DNA of 64,000 nt from Neobacillus niacini (lineage in GTDB: Bacteria > Bacillota > Bacilli > Bacillales > Cytobacillaceae), in assembly GCF_019749295.1 (NCBI RefSeq), contig NZ_JACWFG010000001.1, positions 84,604 to 148,603 of the forward strand, read 5' to 3'. Below are positions 33,315 through 46,175 of this stretch, piece by piece. Position 1 is the first letter of the stretch. Every line of letters starts with the position of its first letter. Below the pieces are notes generated by a model that did no database searches, was not told where the DNA came from, and saw only the letters and a program-made list of their open reading frames with translations. A program made the position numbers and the translations under genes.

Positions 33315-34159
33315 ATGGATGTCATGGACAAACCGATTCTACAATACAGTAGTAATAATTTTTTTATGAATCATGTAGTAACTGAATCCCCAGATGATGT
33401 TGCAACTCACATACATGACTGCTATGAATTGTTTTACTTAATTTCTGGAGATCTCACCTACTATATTGAAGTTCAGGCATACAAACTTTGTCCAAACGAT
33501 TTGATACTAACTAATTCCAGAGAACTACATAGAATTGTGTTTAACTCTAAAGCGCGCTATGAAAGGAAGTATATACACTTTAAACCTGAGTATATCTCCT
33601 CTTATCAAAGTGATGAATATAGCATGCTTTCTTTTATTGAAAATAGAAAGTTGGGTATTTTAATAGAATACCAGCAGATAATGTCCTCAAAGATGGGATT
33701 AATGAACTTTGGGATAAAATTGAAAAGACTTCCCTGGAATACTCCCTGGAAAGCCCAATTTTGATTAAAACCTACTTTATACAAATGCTTATTACCATAA
33801 ATAAAGTACTTTCAAAATATAATAATCCTGTTATAAACAGCCCTAAATATGATTAAAAGATAGTCTCCATTTTAGATTTCATAAATAAAAACTTATATAA
33901 AAGAATTACATTAGATTTGCTGCAAACTGAATTTTACGTGAACAAATATTACTTATGTCATATTTTCAAGAGAAATACAGGCTTTACTGTTTTTGAGTAC
34001 ATCACCTATAAAAGAATTATGAGAGCCATAGAACTCCTCATGTCCGGAGATACAGCACTAGATATAGCACATGCAGTGGGTTTTGGAGATTATTCCAACT
34101 TCTTTAAGGCATTTAAAAATATTACTGGGTTATCTCCAAAACAGTATTATAGGAAGTAA
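33315..34159 (+). pseudogene. Broken AraC-family regulator
   Basis: The N-terminal cupin half (33315-33764) has HIHDCYELFYLISGDLTYY. After a frameshift near 33675-33690 the second frame continues (KDGINELWDKIEK...), meets an in-frame TAA at 33854-33856, then gives a good AraC DNA-binding domain (33917-34159: LLQTEFYVNKYYLCHIFKR, AIELLMSGDTALDIAHAVGF, YSNFFKAFKNITGLSPKQYY). So two lesions disable what was a sugar-sensing activator divergent from the isomerase/Gfo/GH43 genes. If these are not sequencing errors, control of that unit has been lost or moved to another regulator. Confidence 0.82.
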
Positions 34160-34282
34160 TTGTAAGAATACCACTTTTATTTATCTTTATGACCTGGTCG
34201 ATATAAAGCTGCTGATTCCCGCCTCTAGGATTCAGAGGGTCCCCACTTATCGGTTGAGGAATCAGGTTAGGGCCTGAACTGA

Positions 34283-34311
34283 TAAATAGGCGGAGAAATT
34301 CCGCCTATTGG
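34283..34311 (-). terminator. Terminator after fbp
   Basis: AATAGGCGGA-GAAA-TTCCGCCTATT is a perfect 10-bp stem between the AraC remnant and fbp, followed on the minus strand by TATCAG, a weak U tract. Confidence 0.65.
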
Positions 34312-34337
34312 CTCGAAAAAATTCAAAAATGGTAATT

Positions 34338-36269
34338 TCAATTCATATAGCGATATTCTCTTAGACTATTCAAAATAGAGATTTCCTGTAATAATTGCTC
34401 TCCAACATTCGTTTCTCTAACCTTTTTTCTCTTTAACTCTTCATCTACCACTCTTTTAATGGATAAAACGTCTGTCCCGTTAAGTAAAACATCTTCTTTT
34501 GAATTAAAATGCTTATGGGCGACCAGTTGCATACCGAAGGAATTATATAATAACGTATATCCAGCGATTCCAGTTGTTGATTGATAAGCTTTAGAGAAAC
34601 CTCCATCGATCACAATCATCTTACCATTCGCTTTAATTGGATCTTCTCCCTCTATTTCTTTCACTGGTGTATGCCCATTGATAATATGACCCTGGTCAGG
34701 ATTTAGATCAAATTCTGTTAGGATTTTGCGGCAGATTTCTTCATTTTCACGTAAATAGTAGTATGGGTTCTTTCTTTCTTTGTGAGTTGTCTTGTCTTTA
34801 ATAAAGTACCTCTCAAAAGTGGTCATTTCTCTTTTTCCGAACAGTGATGAATATTCTCCTGTCCATAAATACCAAACCATATCCATCGCAAGATCATCTG
34901 TCACATCAGGGTGTGCAAATGCATGCCGTAAATACCGTTCAAAAACATCAAATAATTCACGACCCGAATAGGTTTTATTTTCGATAACCATTTTTTCCAT
35001 ATTCCCTTTTTCATCTAAAGGAATACAACCATGTATTAATAAATTCCCGTTATATTTTAAATAAAGACTCCCTTTCTTCACAAGAAAATTCATATGTCTG
35101 GCCAGCTTTTCTGAATGCTGGACAGAAAATAATAATTTTTCCATAACCTGCTTTTCTTCTTCTAATAATTGATCAGGCTGCTCAGGATTTACTGTTGCAA
35201 AGCAAGTATTTTCTAGAGGGTAGGTTTTCCCATGAATCGTTATTTCGTTCTTGTCATAATCAATTTTCTCAAGCAAAAGCCTGTCTGACATATTAAAATA
35301 TGGGCGTCTCTTAATAATAGGCATTTCGAGTTTGAACTGAATCATCGCAATAGCTTGATGAATTTTTGTTATCTGTAATTTTTCTTGATCAGATTGGTTC
35401 TTATCTGAATGTACCTTAGGCCTGAAAGCAGAATTGTCCTCATAGTATTTCTCGGCAAGATTTAAGAGAGGTCTTAGATTGATTCCATATACATCTTCAA
35501 TAATATCCAGGTTGTCATATCTTGCGCAGATACGAATGATATTAGCGAGACAAACCATTGAACCAGCAAAAGCACCTATCCATAGTACATCATGGTTTCC
35601 CCACTGAATATCAACGGAATGGTAATTAATGAGAGTATCCATGATTTTATCAGGTTCGGGTCCACGGTCATAAATATCCCCCACTACATGTAGATGGTCG
35701 ACAACCAATCTTTGGGTGGTATACGCTAGCCCTGTTATGAGTTTATCAGCCTGACCTAGGGAGATAATCTGCTCGACAATTTCTTTATAATACTGCTCCT
35801 TATTTTCAGATTGATTGGTTTTGTATAACAGCTCTTCAATAACAAACACAAACTGACTCGGTAATGCTTTTCGTAATTTCGAACGTGTATATTTTGAGGA
35901 AGCATGAGCAATAAGTCTTATCATCCGCTCGATGATTACGATATACCATTGGTGTAATTCTTGTTCATTGCCAAAATGACTTTTCATTAATTTTAATTTT
36001 TCTTCAGGGTAATAAACCAATGTAGCAAAATCATTTATTTCTTTTTCAAATAAAACATCTTGAAACAAGTCTCTGATTCTCTTTTTTACATTCCCTGAAC
36101 CATTTCGTAACACATGTTGAAAAGCTTGATACTCCCCATGTAAATCACTGACAAAGTGTTCTGTCCCCTTTGGTAAATTAAGAATGGCTTCCAGTTTAAT
36201 AATTTCAGTTACCACTTTTTCTTCACAATCATACTTTTGAACAAGTAAATCTAGATATTTTGAATTCAA
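34338..36269 (-). CDS. fbp: Fructose-1,6-bisphosphatase, class III
   Basis: A 643-residue class III fructose bisphosphatase, the Firmicutes-type gluconeogenic enzyme (fructose 1,6-bisphosphate to fructose 6-phosphate). Metallophosphatase signatures include [10 protein letters not shown] (about 42-51), [12 protein letters not shown] (about 197-208), WGNHDVLW (about 223-230), and a late [12 protein letters not shown]. Full length for the family. The likely start is TTG, nine bases after AAAGGGG. It sits alone between terminators within the carbohydrate genes. Growth on pectin sugars needs gluconeogenesis, so the placement makes sense, although fbp is normally a core gene. Confidence 0.95.
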   Translation of the reverse strand: MNSKYLDLLVQKYDCEEKVVTEIIKLEAILNLPKGTEHFVSDLHGEYQAFQHVLRNGSGNVKKRIRDLFQDVLFEKEINDFATLVYYPEEKLKLMKSHFGNEQELHQWYIVIIERMIRLIAHASSKYTRSKLRKALPSQFVFVIEELLYKTNQSENKEQYYKEIVEQIISLGQADKLITGLAYTTQRLVVDHLHVVGDIYDRGPEPDKIMDTLINYHSVDIQWGNHDVLWIGAFAGSMVCLANIIRICARYDNLDIIEDVYGINLRPLLNLAEKYYEDNSAFRPKVHSDKNQSDQEKLQITKIHQAIAMIQFKLEMPIIKRRPYFNMSDRLLLEKIDYDKNEITIHGKTYPLENTCFATVNPEQPDQLLEEEKQVMEKLLFSVQHSEKLARHMNFLVKKGSLYLKYNGNLLIHGCIPLDEKGNMEKMVIENKTYSGRELFDVFERYLRHAFAHPDVTDDLAMDMVWYLWTGEYSSLFGKREMTTFERYFIKDKTTHKERKNPYYYLRENEEICRKILTEFDLNPDQGHIINGHTPVKEIEGEDPIKANGKMIVIDGGFSKAYQSTTGIAGYTLLYNSFGMQLVAHKHFNSKEDVLLNGTDVLSIKRVVDEELKRKKVRETNVGEQLLQEISILNSLREYRYMN

Positions 36270-36436
36270 AACATGTGTCCCCTTTCAAAATTCACCATTT
36301 ATTTTCTATCTAATAGATTGAGATTAATTATTTATATTATCAGATCAAATAATAGTTATTTTACTATTTAGAATTCTCCTGTCAACCAATCTTAATAGAA
36401 GATTACATTCTATATTTAACGTATTGATGAATTTGT

Positions 36437-36474
36437 TAAAAAAAGCCGCACACATTAATTTGATGTGATACGGC
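36437..36474 (-). terminator. Terminator after the GPH transporter gene
   Basis: On the minus strand GCCGTATCACATCA...TGTGTGCGGC forms an imperfect stem followed by TTTTTTT. It ends the HK-RR-SBP-GH105-transporter block. The gap 36270-36503 holds nothing else. Confidence 0.82.
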
Positions 36475-36503
36475 AATGACATCTATCGTTTCCTTGTTTT
36501 TTG

Positions 36504-38048
36504 TTAAACTGCTGTTTTATGTTCTGTTTTATTATGATTCTCTTTATATTTTATTAGATTCTCATACCCAATTTTGTTATTTCCCCATGATTTTTCATAT
36601 TCCCAGCCTGTTAATTGTTCAAAAACTTCGCGAGCTTCTGGTGAAACATCTTTTTTAGAGCCCCCATTTTTTAACCGTTCAATCTCATCTAACAAAATAA
36701 CATGATTTTCTTTTGTTAATTTGTAACGATAAGAGATAATCAAACCTCCCACTAAAAAGATGAGTGTACCAAACAACAGGATAGAAATGATCATGTTTAC
36801 AGCTGATTCTGGTTGAGATCCTTGTCCTGATACAAAGCCAGCTTCTTGTAAGGCCACACTTACTAAAAAGACAGCCAAAGCTTGTGTTCCTTTCCTGATT
36901 AAACTCATGACACCAGCAAAGACCCCTTCACGTCTTTGACCCGTTAACGCTTCATCTACATCTGGAATAAAGGCGTAGTTGTTCCAAGGAATGTAGTTCA
37001 ACCCACCACGGCCTAAACCACAAATTCCAATCATAACAAACAATAATGCAGTGCTATTTAGTGTTCCAGTATATTTCAATACGATAAATCCAGCTATTCC
37101 TGCAATAAAGAATAATATTGCCGCTCTAAAAGCCGGAGCTGGATTCAATTTAATGGTTAATGTAAGTGCAATCCATACACCAAATATCTGCATGGCATAC
37201 ATAAACGTTAATAAGTTAGAAGCATCAATGGCACTTTGCATGAGAGCAAAGACAACAAAATATGTAAATACCGCATTGAATACGTCTTGACTTAAATATC
37301 CTCCTAAATACATACCTAGATGGTGACGGAATGTTTTTACACGTAAGGTCGAGAACAAGTCCGCATAAATCTTATGAACATTTTGCAGGAAAGTTCTTTT
37401 ATCTATTACTTTTTCTTCCTTTATTTCATCAATTGGCCGTTCCCATGTATTTTTGTAAAGCAATGTTAAGACAATTAAAAAGATTACTGTGAAAATCATA
37501 CCTGAATATAAGAATGTAAGAGGATCATCTTTACCTAATGATTCTACGAGTCTACCAGGAATAAATGCTGCGAATACAGCTGAAGCTTGGGCAACAAACA
37601 TTCTTGCACCCGTAAACTTTGAACGAACTTTATAGTCATTACTCATTTCCGCTGCAAGGGTATCATAAGGAATTAATACCATTGAATAAACAATTTCAAA
37701 CAAAATATAGGTTAATAAATAATACCAATAATTAAATCCATCAATCCAAATTAATGTATACACGAGTACTAGTGGAATGGCAGCTAAAATAAAGAATTTA
37801 CGTCTGCCATAACGGCGGCCAAGTTTTGTTTTATGAAAATTATCTGTTATATACCCCATTGTTGGTGCTGCAATTGCGTCTACAATCCGAGCGATCGCGA
37901 ATATAGAACCAGCTTGAACGGCTGTTAGATTACAAAAGGTTGTTAAGAAAAATAGTAACCATGCTGCTGTTAGTGCAAAGGCTCCTGCCCCTAAAAAGTC
38001 ACCTAGACCATAAGACAAATAATTTATAAACTTCGGTTGTCTCTTCAT
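36504..38048 (-). CDS. GPH-family sugar:cation symporter (MFS)
   Basis: A 514-residue transporter with 12 membrane segments and the glycoside-pentoside-hexuronide symporter pattern: LSYGLGDFLGAGAF at the start, DAIAAPTMGYITDN with Asp near helix 2, KLGRRYGRRKFFI in the following loop, and PYDTLAAEMSNDYKVRSK after helix 4. A cytoplasmic C-terminal tail follows. It probably imports a disaccharide or oligosaccharide produced from pectin or rhamnogalacturonan, then cut by the GH105 enzyme whose gene lies 70 bases upstream. The ATG has AAGGAGAAGAAATT before it. Confidence 0.88.
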   Translation of the reverse strand: MKRQPKFINYLSYGLGDFLGAGAFALTAAWLLFFLTTFCNLTAVQAGSIFAIARIVDAIAAPTMGYITDNFHKTKLGRRYGRRKFFILAAIPLVLVYTLIWIDGFNYWYYLLTYILFEIVYSMVLIPYDTLAAEMSNDYKVRSKFTGARMFVAQASAVFAAFIPGRLVESLGKDDPLTFLYSGMIFTVIFLIVLTLLYKNTWERPIDEIKEEKVIDKRTFLQNVHKIYADLFSTLRVKTFRHHLGMYLGGYLSQDVFNAVFTYFVVFALMQSAIDASNLLTFMYAMQIFGVWIALTLTIKLNPAPAFRAAILFFIAGIAGFIVLKYTGTLNSTALLFVMIGICGLGRGGLNYIPWNNYAFIPDVDEALTGQRREGVFAGVMSLIRKGTQALAVFLVSVALQEAGFVSGQGSQPESAVNMIISILLFGTLIFLVGGLIISYRYKLTKENHVILLDEIERLKNGGSKKDVSPEAREVFEQLTGWEYEKSWGNNKIGYENLIKYKENHNKTEHKTAV

Positions 38049-38118
38049 AATTTCTTCTCCTTTTATTTGAAAAGATCGTAACTAGCTGATGATTCTGTGT
38101 GGTAACCTATTTTTTCAA

Positions 38119-39219
38119 CTAAATATAAGTATTAAGAAATTCTGCTAATGCTAATATCGCAAGAGATTGACCATAAGGCATGGTGGTGATTCTGATTTCT
38201 TTGTAAAAATCAAGTGTATCCCCCATCCCTGTTCCGACTGATACTTTTTGCAGTGCTCCTTCTTCATTCACTTCTTTGATAAGTCCGTGAATGGCATTGT
38301 AGGCTACTTCTTTATATTCTTGGCTAACATATCCCTTATGGACAGATTTTAGCATTCCATATGCAAATCCTGCTGTAGCAGATGCTTCTAAATAAGAGGT
38401 TTGGTCATCTATTAATGTATGCCATAATCCGCTTACATTTTGGTATTTAGCAAGTGCTTCGATTTGCCTGTTCAATGTATCTAATAGGAAATCGTAAAGA
38501 AAATCTCCTTTTTTCAATTCCAATATTTCAATAATCTCGGGAATCGCAATGGTAATCCAGCAATTTCCTCTTGCCCAAAGTGCTTCGGCATAATTATGAT
38601 TTTCTTCGAATGTCCAGCCGTGGAACCATAAACCAGTTTTTCTATCTGTTAAATATTTGATATGGATTAGAAACTGCTTTTTCGCCTCTTCCAAGTATTC
38701 CGGTTTGTTTAGCAGTTTTCCAATTTTGGCTAATGGCAGCACAGTCATCATTAACGTGTCATCCCACAGCTGATTTTTGTTTTCTGGTCCATAGGTCATA
38801 TGCTGAAGACCATCCTCACAAGTACGAGGCATATCATTCATAACCCATTCAGCCCATTCCTCTAAATGTGGCAGATAAGTCTGGTTCTTGGTATCCTCAT
38901 ATAAAAATGCCAATGTCAAAAATGGTGCCATTGTATTAACGTTTTTCGGGGGAACACCTTCTTCGAATCTAGCATTAAACCATTCATTGATAATATCTAA
39001 AGCTTTTTGATCATTGGTCAATTTCCAATATTTATAGATTCCATAGAGCCCTACACCTTGAGGCCAGTTCCAAACATGCCAGCTTTTATCGTCAACAATT
39101 AAGCCGTCAAAATTAAGTAAAAATTCACCTGTTTGATCTTTGATTTGTGTTAGATTATTCATTAATAAATTTATGTAATGGATAATCTCTTTCTTTTCGA
39201 TGATATTAGTCTGTATCAC
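38119..39219 (-). CDS. GH105/GH88-type unsaturated glucuronyl/galacturonyl hydrolase
   Basis: A 366-residue (alpha/alpha)6-barrel enzyme of the GH105/GH88 group, which hydrates the unsaturated uronic acid left by lyases and so releases it from the oligosaccharide. Family segments include NWPQGVGLYGIYKYW (about 40-54), QLWDDTLMMTV with the catalytic Asp pair (about 143-153), WFHGWTF, and ALWARGNCWITIAIPE (about 193-208). No signal peptide, so cytoplasmic. The GTG start has GGAGGG six bases before it, better than upstream starts. A cre-like site lies 39 bases upstream. A second, more YteR-like homologue is at 59 kb. Confidence 0.88.
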   Translation of the reverse strand: MIQTNIIEKKEIIHYINLLMNNLTQIKDQTGEFLLNFDGLIVDDKSWHVWNWPQGVGLYGIYKYWKLTNDQKALDIINEWFNARFEEGVPPKNVNTMAPFLTLAFLYEDTKNQTYLPHLEEWAEWVMNDMPRTCEDGLQHMTYGPENKNQLWDDTLMMTVLPLAKIGKLLNKPEYLEEAKKQFLIHIKYLTDRKTGLWFHGWTFEENHNYAEALWARGNCWITIAIPEIIEILELKKGDFLYDFLLDTLNRQIEALAKYQNVSGLWHTLIDDQTSYLEASATAGFAYGMLKSVHKGYVSQEYKEVAYNAIHGLIKEVNEEGALQKVSVGTGMGDTLDFYKEIRITTMPYGQSLAILALAEFLNTYI

Positions 39220-39257
39220 AGTAATCCCTCCAAATGAATGATCTTTGTTTTTAAATT

Positions 39258-39271
39258 TGAAAACGCTTTTA
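39258..39271. promoter_or_regulatory. cre-like catabolite control site
   Basis: TGAAAACGCTTTTA matches the CcpA cre consensus (TGWAARCGYTWNCW) at all but one position. A weaker copy, GGAAAGCGCTTAAT, lies at 39292-39305. Both sit upstream of the GH105 gene on the minus strand and suggest glucose repression of it and of the downstream transporter. Confidence 0.7.
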
Positions 39272-39383
39272 ATGTTATACAACGATTGTAAGGAAAGCGC
39301 TTAATCAGAACAATTAAAAAAACAGAGGTCTAGTGTTAAAAAACATACTTATTTAAAAGAAGGAAAAATCATTAACTAATTTC

Positions 39384-39415
39384 AGACTAAAATAAAAAAC
39401 CAGCACATTGGCTGG

Positions 39416-39417
<2 letters not shown>
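39384..39417 (-). terminator. Terminator overlapping the end of the solute-binding protein gene
   Basis: AACCAGC-CAATGT-GCTGGTT then TTTTATTTTAG on the minus strand. The stem includes the stop codon. It separates a highly expressed lipoprotein gene from the GH105 gene behind it. Confidence 0.8.
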
Positions 39418-42344
<2,927 letters not shown>

Positions 42345-42348
42345 ATAA

Positions 42349-44106
42349 TCACCTCGATTGAAAAGGTAAAACCACCGTAATCGCGGTCCCTTTTCCCAAA
42401 AGATTTTCAATTCTTAAACCATACTCTTCTCCTGTGAAAAGCTTAATCCTATTATCAATATTATTGAGACCTATACCGGATCCTTTTGGTTTCACTTTTC
42501 CCTCTTTTACTTTTTCGAGAATAAGGGGGTCTATGCCCGGTCCATTATCTTCAACCCGAATAAAAAGCTTGTCCTCCTCCTGATAGGCTTCCAATTTAAT
42601 AACAGACGTATAGACAGAAGTTTCAACTGCATGCTTGAATGAATTCTCAAGAAGCGGCTGCAGGATTAATTTTGGGATCCTGCATTTCATGAAATGGTAA
42701 GGGACATCCAATTGGAATTCCAGCCGATCGTCAAACCTGTATTTTTGAATCGTTAAATAGCTATTGACAATTTCAAGTTCTTCCTCGACCGTAATGATAT
42801 CTTCTTTAAAATTTATCGAATTTCTCATCAAATTTCCGAGGGCTTCAACCATACTTGAAATTTGCTTCTGTTTGTTGATTATTGCCAGCCAATTGATAGA
42901 CTCCAGCGTATTGTACAAAAAATGGGGATTTATCTGCGACTGCAACGCTTTAAATTCAGTTTCCTTAATTAAAAGCTGCTTAGAATAATTCTCTTGGATT
43001 AACTCATCAATTCTTTGAATCATGGTTTTAAAATTCCTATAAAGAATTCCTACTTCATCTTCATAAATCTTAGAAGGATTTAACGAATGTACGATATTAA
43101 AGTTCCCATTTTGAACTTTTTGCATGGTACCAGCCAATTCTAGAATTGGATTTGTAATACGTCTCAAAAAATTGAAACCAAGTGAAATCAGAATAATGAA
43201 CATCAACATAAAAACCAACACCAAAGAGTATTTCACAACGGTTATCTTTGAGAACATCTTGTTAAATGGAATAATGCTCCAGTATGTCCACCCCTCAAAA
43301 TCAGTTGTGAAATGGTTGACAAAGGATCTTTCCCCATTGATTTTTTCAATCCCGTATCCTTGCTCATTTTTAGCAACAAAATGATAGTTATTTAATTCAT
43401 CCATTCCTTTTTCAGAATAAAAGACGTGATCCCCATCTGAAATAACAATATTTCCTGCTAAATCTCCAGTCGGTTTAGGTAAATCGCTGACAATAGTATC
43501 TAAATTAACTCGAACAAGAAGTTTACCAATTTTTTCAAAGTTTAGGTTCTCATAGGAACGGATCAGGCGAACTGAAGTTAAATATCCATTATACCCATCT
43601 ATCTCCAACCAATGGTTTTCTCCCTCATACTTATCTGCCTGGTTAAGAGCAAGATCCTTATCTTTCTCTTTTAGTGGATTGCTACTGGAACCAGCTAAAA
43701 ATTCTCTTCCTGCAGAATCATACAGAAAAATGGATTGAATATATTTCTCAGAACCAACATATTTTACTAATTTATCTTCAATTTCCTGTTCAAGGCGATA
43801 AATATCATATTTCTCTACATTTCCTTGAAGCTCTATTAAGATTCTTTGAATATACGGATCAACTGCAATTTCATAGCTTACTTCTTCCACTCGTTCAAGT
43901 TTCTCTTCAATGCTGTTCGATGACATCATCAACACTTGTGAGGATTTTGCATAAATTTGCTCATCATAAAGGGAAAAAGCATATCGAATCCCTCCCAGTA
44001 CAAACACTAGCGTGGTCACCATAATCAATGAAATGGTTAAAAAAAGCTTTACGTTCAGCTTGGAATTATTATAGATATTCGTGAAGTAGAACCATAACTG
44101 TTTCAT
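42349..44106 (-). CDS. Sensor histidine kinase, YesM-like
   Basis: A 585-residue membrane sensor. A first membrane segment (about 24-44), an extracellular sensing region (about 45-285) and a second membrane segment (about 288-310) are followed by HAMP (about 312-365), the His_kinase motif LQSQINPHFLYNTLESINW with the phospho-His, and a HATPase domain with VEDNGPGIDP and GSGIGLNNIDNR. This is the LytS/YesM type that detects extracellular sugars, often with binding proteins. The ATG at 44106 has AAGGGAG about 14 bases upstream; a longer start would add 17 unusual residues. It leads the regulatory pair. Confidence 0.92.
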   Translation of the reverse strand: MKQLWFYFTNIYNNSKLNVKLFLTISLIMVTTLVFVLGGIRYAFSLYDEQIYAKSSQVLMMSSNSIEEKLERVEEVSYEIAVDPYIQRILIELQGNVEKYDIYRLEQEIEDKLVKYVGSEKYIQSIFLYDSAGREFLAGSSSNPLKEKDKDLALNQADKYEGENHWLEIDGYNGYLTSVRLIRSYENLNFEKIGKLLVRVNLDTIVSDLPKPTGDLAGNIVISDGDHVFYSEKGMDELNNYHFVAKNEQGYGIEKINGERSFVNHFTTDFEGWTYWSIIPFNKMFSKITVVKYSLVLVFMLMFIILISLGFNFLRRITNPILELAGTMQKVQNGNFNIVHSLNPSKIYEDEVGILYRNFKTMIQRIDELIQENYSKQLLIKETEFKALQSQINPHFLYNTLESINWLAIINKQKQISSMVEALGNLMRNSINFKEDIITVEEELEIVNSYLTIQKYRFDDRLEFQLDVPYHFMKCRIPKLILQPLLENSFKHAVETSVYTSVIKLEAYQEEDKLFIRVEDNGPGIDPLILEKVKEGKVKPKGSGIGLNNIDNRIKLFTGEEYGLRIENLLGKGTAITVVLPFQSR

Positions 44107-44413
44107 GTAAATTAAAAAAGCTCCCTTAGCTGAAAAATATATAAAAGTACAATGCAAAATAAATTAGAATAATATTTTTTCGAATAACAATTATAATAGT
44201 AAGATAATTTCTTTTTCGGATAAAACGGTTACAAAAAACCATTTCTTCACTTCTTAATTATAGTGTAATAAAAATAGATAATGATTCCTACCAAAAAACC
44301 GACTTTAATGTTTAAAAAACAGTGTATTAAAATACTTCAATAAATAATTATAACTGTAACCTAATGTACCAGCGATACTTAATAATGTTATCACATGATT
44401 CATTTTCATACTT

Positions 44414-44455
44414 TTCCTAATCTGCAGGTCGGAGGTTCGAATCCTCTTCGGGACG
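44414..44455. repeat. Third copy of the tRNA-Arg 3' end (possible older attachment site)
   Basis: It matches 6441-6482 at 40 of 42 bases; the last 30 bases (44426-44455) are exact. The two changes lie in the anticodon arm. No 5' tRNA half precedes it. Together with 29100-29153 it brackets the 29.15-44.46 kb carbohydrate block. It is best read as the oldest, displaced end of the tRNA, which implies an earlier insertion at the same site. The rest of the gap 44107-44566 shows no gene. Confidence 0.8.
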
Positions 44456-44458
44456 GCG

Positions 44459-44486
44459 AAAAGCCTTGATTTTTCAAGGCTTTTTA
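44459..44486 (+). terminator. Displaced tRNA terminator, copy 2
   Basis: The same 28 bases as 29154-29181 (AAAAGCCTTG...CAAGGCTTTTTA), again right after a tRNA 3' copy; only the three bases between differ (GCG against TAC). Probably the original terminator of tRNA-Arg. Confidence 0.82.
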
Positions 44487-44529
44487 ATAGGCGATTTCAG
44501 ATAGCTCTTTAAATGGTCTATCTAAATGA

Positions 44530-44562
44530 TAAAAAGCTGGGAATGCATCACATCCCAGCTTT
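44530..44562 (-). terminator. Terminator after the acyl-CoA ligase gene
   Basis: On the minus strand AAAGCTGGGA...TCCCAGCTTTTTATC, directly after the ligase stop. It ends the dehydrogenase-ligase unit. Confidence 0.85.
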
Positions 44563-44566
44563 CATT

Positions 44567-46147
44567 CTACTTGAGTGTCAGTAAACCTTCTGCATACATC
44601 TTTTTTAATTCCTTCTTATCAACCTTCCCAATCGGTGTAAGTGGGAGCGAGTCTTGAAAATAAACAACTTTAGGAACCATATACTTTGAAGTGTGCTCTC
44701 TGCAAAAACGGATGATTTCTTCCTCTGTACAGCTGAATCCTTCTCGAAGTGATACCACCACACAGACGGCTTCACCCCAATCCTGATGCGGGACTCCAAT
44801 ACAGGCGCTAAAGGCAACACCTGGATGCTGATTAACCACACGTTCTACTTCTGAGGAATACACGTTCATGCCGCCGGAGATAATCATATCTTTCTTGCGA
44901 TCCTTTATATACAAGTATCCACTTTCATCCCACATCCCAATATCTCCAGTATAGAACCATCCATTACGGATTGCTTCCTGGGTAAGCTCTGGTCTTTGAT
45001 AATATCCTTTCATCATTGCAGGTGATTTTACAACAATCTCTCCAAGTTCAAATGGCTTTACATCATTTCCTTTATCATCAATAAGACGAATCTCCGTTAA
45101 AAGGCATGGCTTCCCACAGCTTTTCAAAACTTCAGGATTATTATGATAGGCCCAAACATGGGCGCTTTTTGATAATCTGGTAATCACGATATTGCATTCT
45201 GTCATCCCATACTGCTGGCGCATGATCGGTCCGAACACTTCAAACGCTTCCTTCAGCCGTGCCGGAGAAATAGGTGAAGCACCATAGTAAATATTCCGCA
45301 TTGAGCTTACATCATAATCCATCTTTTTCGTCTGATCGATAAGCCTGTATAACATAGTTGGAACCAAGAAGGTAGTCGTAATTCTATAGTCTTTAATTGC
45401 TTGAATGAATTGTTCAGCATTGAAGGAACGCATCACATGAACATGTACCCCTGAAATAAGCGCTCTCCATAGGAGCGAGCCGGCCGAGTGCACGATAGGG
45501 GTGCTTAACAATAATCGGTCCCTGTCATCAAGCGGGTCTTCGATGGAAGCAGAGATCATGGAAGCTCCTAATCCTTCTTGAGAATGAATCACACCTTTAG
45601 GTGTACCGGTTGTTCCGCCTGTATAGGATAGAAGAGCAAAATCTTCTCCCGAGGATATCGGCAGATTCAAGACTATTTTTCCTTCCGGCCATTGGAAAAC
45701 CTCAAACTTCTCCGGATAACTGACACCAAAACCAGGAAGACCGATGATATGTACATCAGGATTGTTTGATTCCTCCAAATATTCTAGGATAATGGAAACA
45801 TGGGGTTGTGTTGCCATTATTACCACTTTTGGTTTAGCTTCCTTCAAAATAAAATTAACTTCACGAGTTCCTAGATTTTCACCTAACGGGACTAAAGTGG
45901 CACCACATAGTTGAACAGCTAACCCAAATATTACTCCCTCCAAACTATTTGGGATTATAGTGGCAACATGTATGCCTCTTCCTACACCTAATCGAAGCAA
46001 GTAATAGGATAGACGTTCTGTCTTTTCTAATAACTCCTTGTACGTCAAGGTTTCCTCAGATGGCAACAAAGTGATAGCCGGCAGGTCTCCAAACCTTTTT
46101 AATCCTTTGAGTATCAGTGACTGAAATGTCATCTGTTGCATGTTCAA
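44567..46147 (-). CDS. Acyl-CoA synthetase (AMP-dependent ligase)
   Basis: A 526-residue ANL-superfamily enzyme that activates a carboxylic acid with ATP and CoA. Core motifs: P-loop-like LLSYTGGTTGTPKG (about 172-185), YGASPISPARL, the MTECN segment, the YTGDIGMWDESGYLYIKDRKKD hinge region and, near the end, PLTPIGKVDKKEL with the catalytic Lys. The substrate is probably a medium- or long-chain fatty acid, given the alkylsulfatase and acyl-CoA dehydrogenase nearby. Start is TTG, five bases after GGGAGGG; an ATG two codons on is possible. It follows the dehydrogenase gene with a 28-base gap. Confidence 0.92.
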   Translation of the reverse strand: MNMQQMTFQSLILKGLKRFGDLPAITLLPSEETLTYKELLEKTERLSYYLLRLGVGRGIHVATIIPNSLEGVIFGLAVQLCGATLVPLGENLGTREVNFILKEAKPKVVIMATQPHVSIILEYLEESNNPDVHIIGLPGFGVSYPEKFEVFQWPEGKIVLNLPISSGEDFALLSYTGGTTGTPKGVIHSQEGLGASMISASIEDPLDDRDRLLLSTPIVHSAGSLLWRALISGVHVHVMRSFNAEQFIQAIKDYRITTTFLVPTMLYRLIDQTKKMDYDVSSMRNIYYGASPISPARLKEAFEVFGPIMRQQYGMTECNIVITRLSKSAHVWAYHNNPEVLKSCGKPCLLTEIRLIDDKGNDVKPFELGEIVVKSPAMMKGYYQRPELTQEAIRNGWFYTGDIGMWDESGYLYIKDRKKDMIISGGMNVYSSEVERVVNQHPGVAFSACIGVPHQDWGEAVCVVVSLREGFSCTEEEIIRFCREHTSKYMVPKVVYFQDSLPLTPIGKVDKKELKKMYAEGLLTLK

Positions 46148-46175
46148 TTGTTCCCTCCCTCTATTAATTGAAAAA

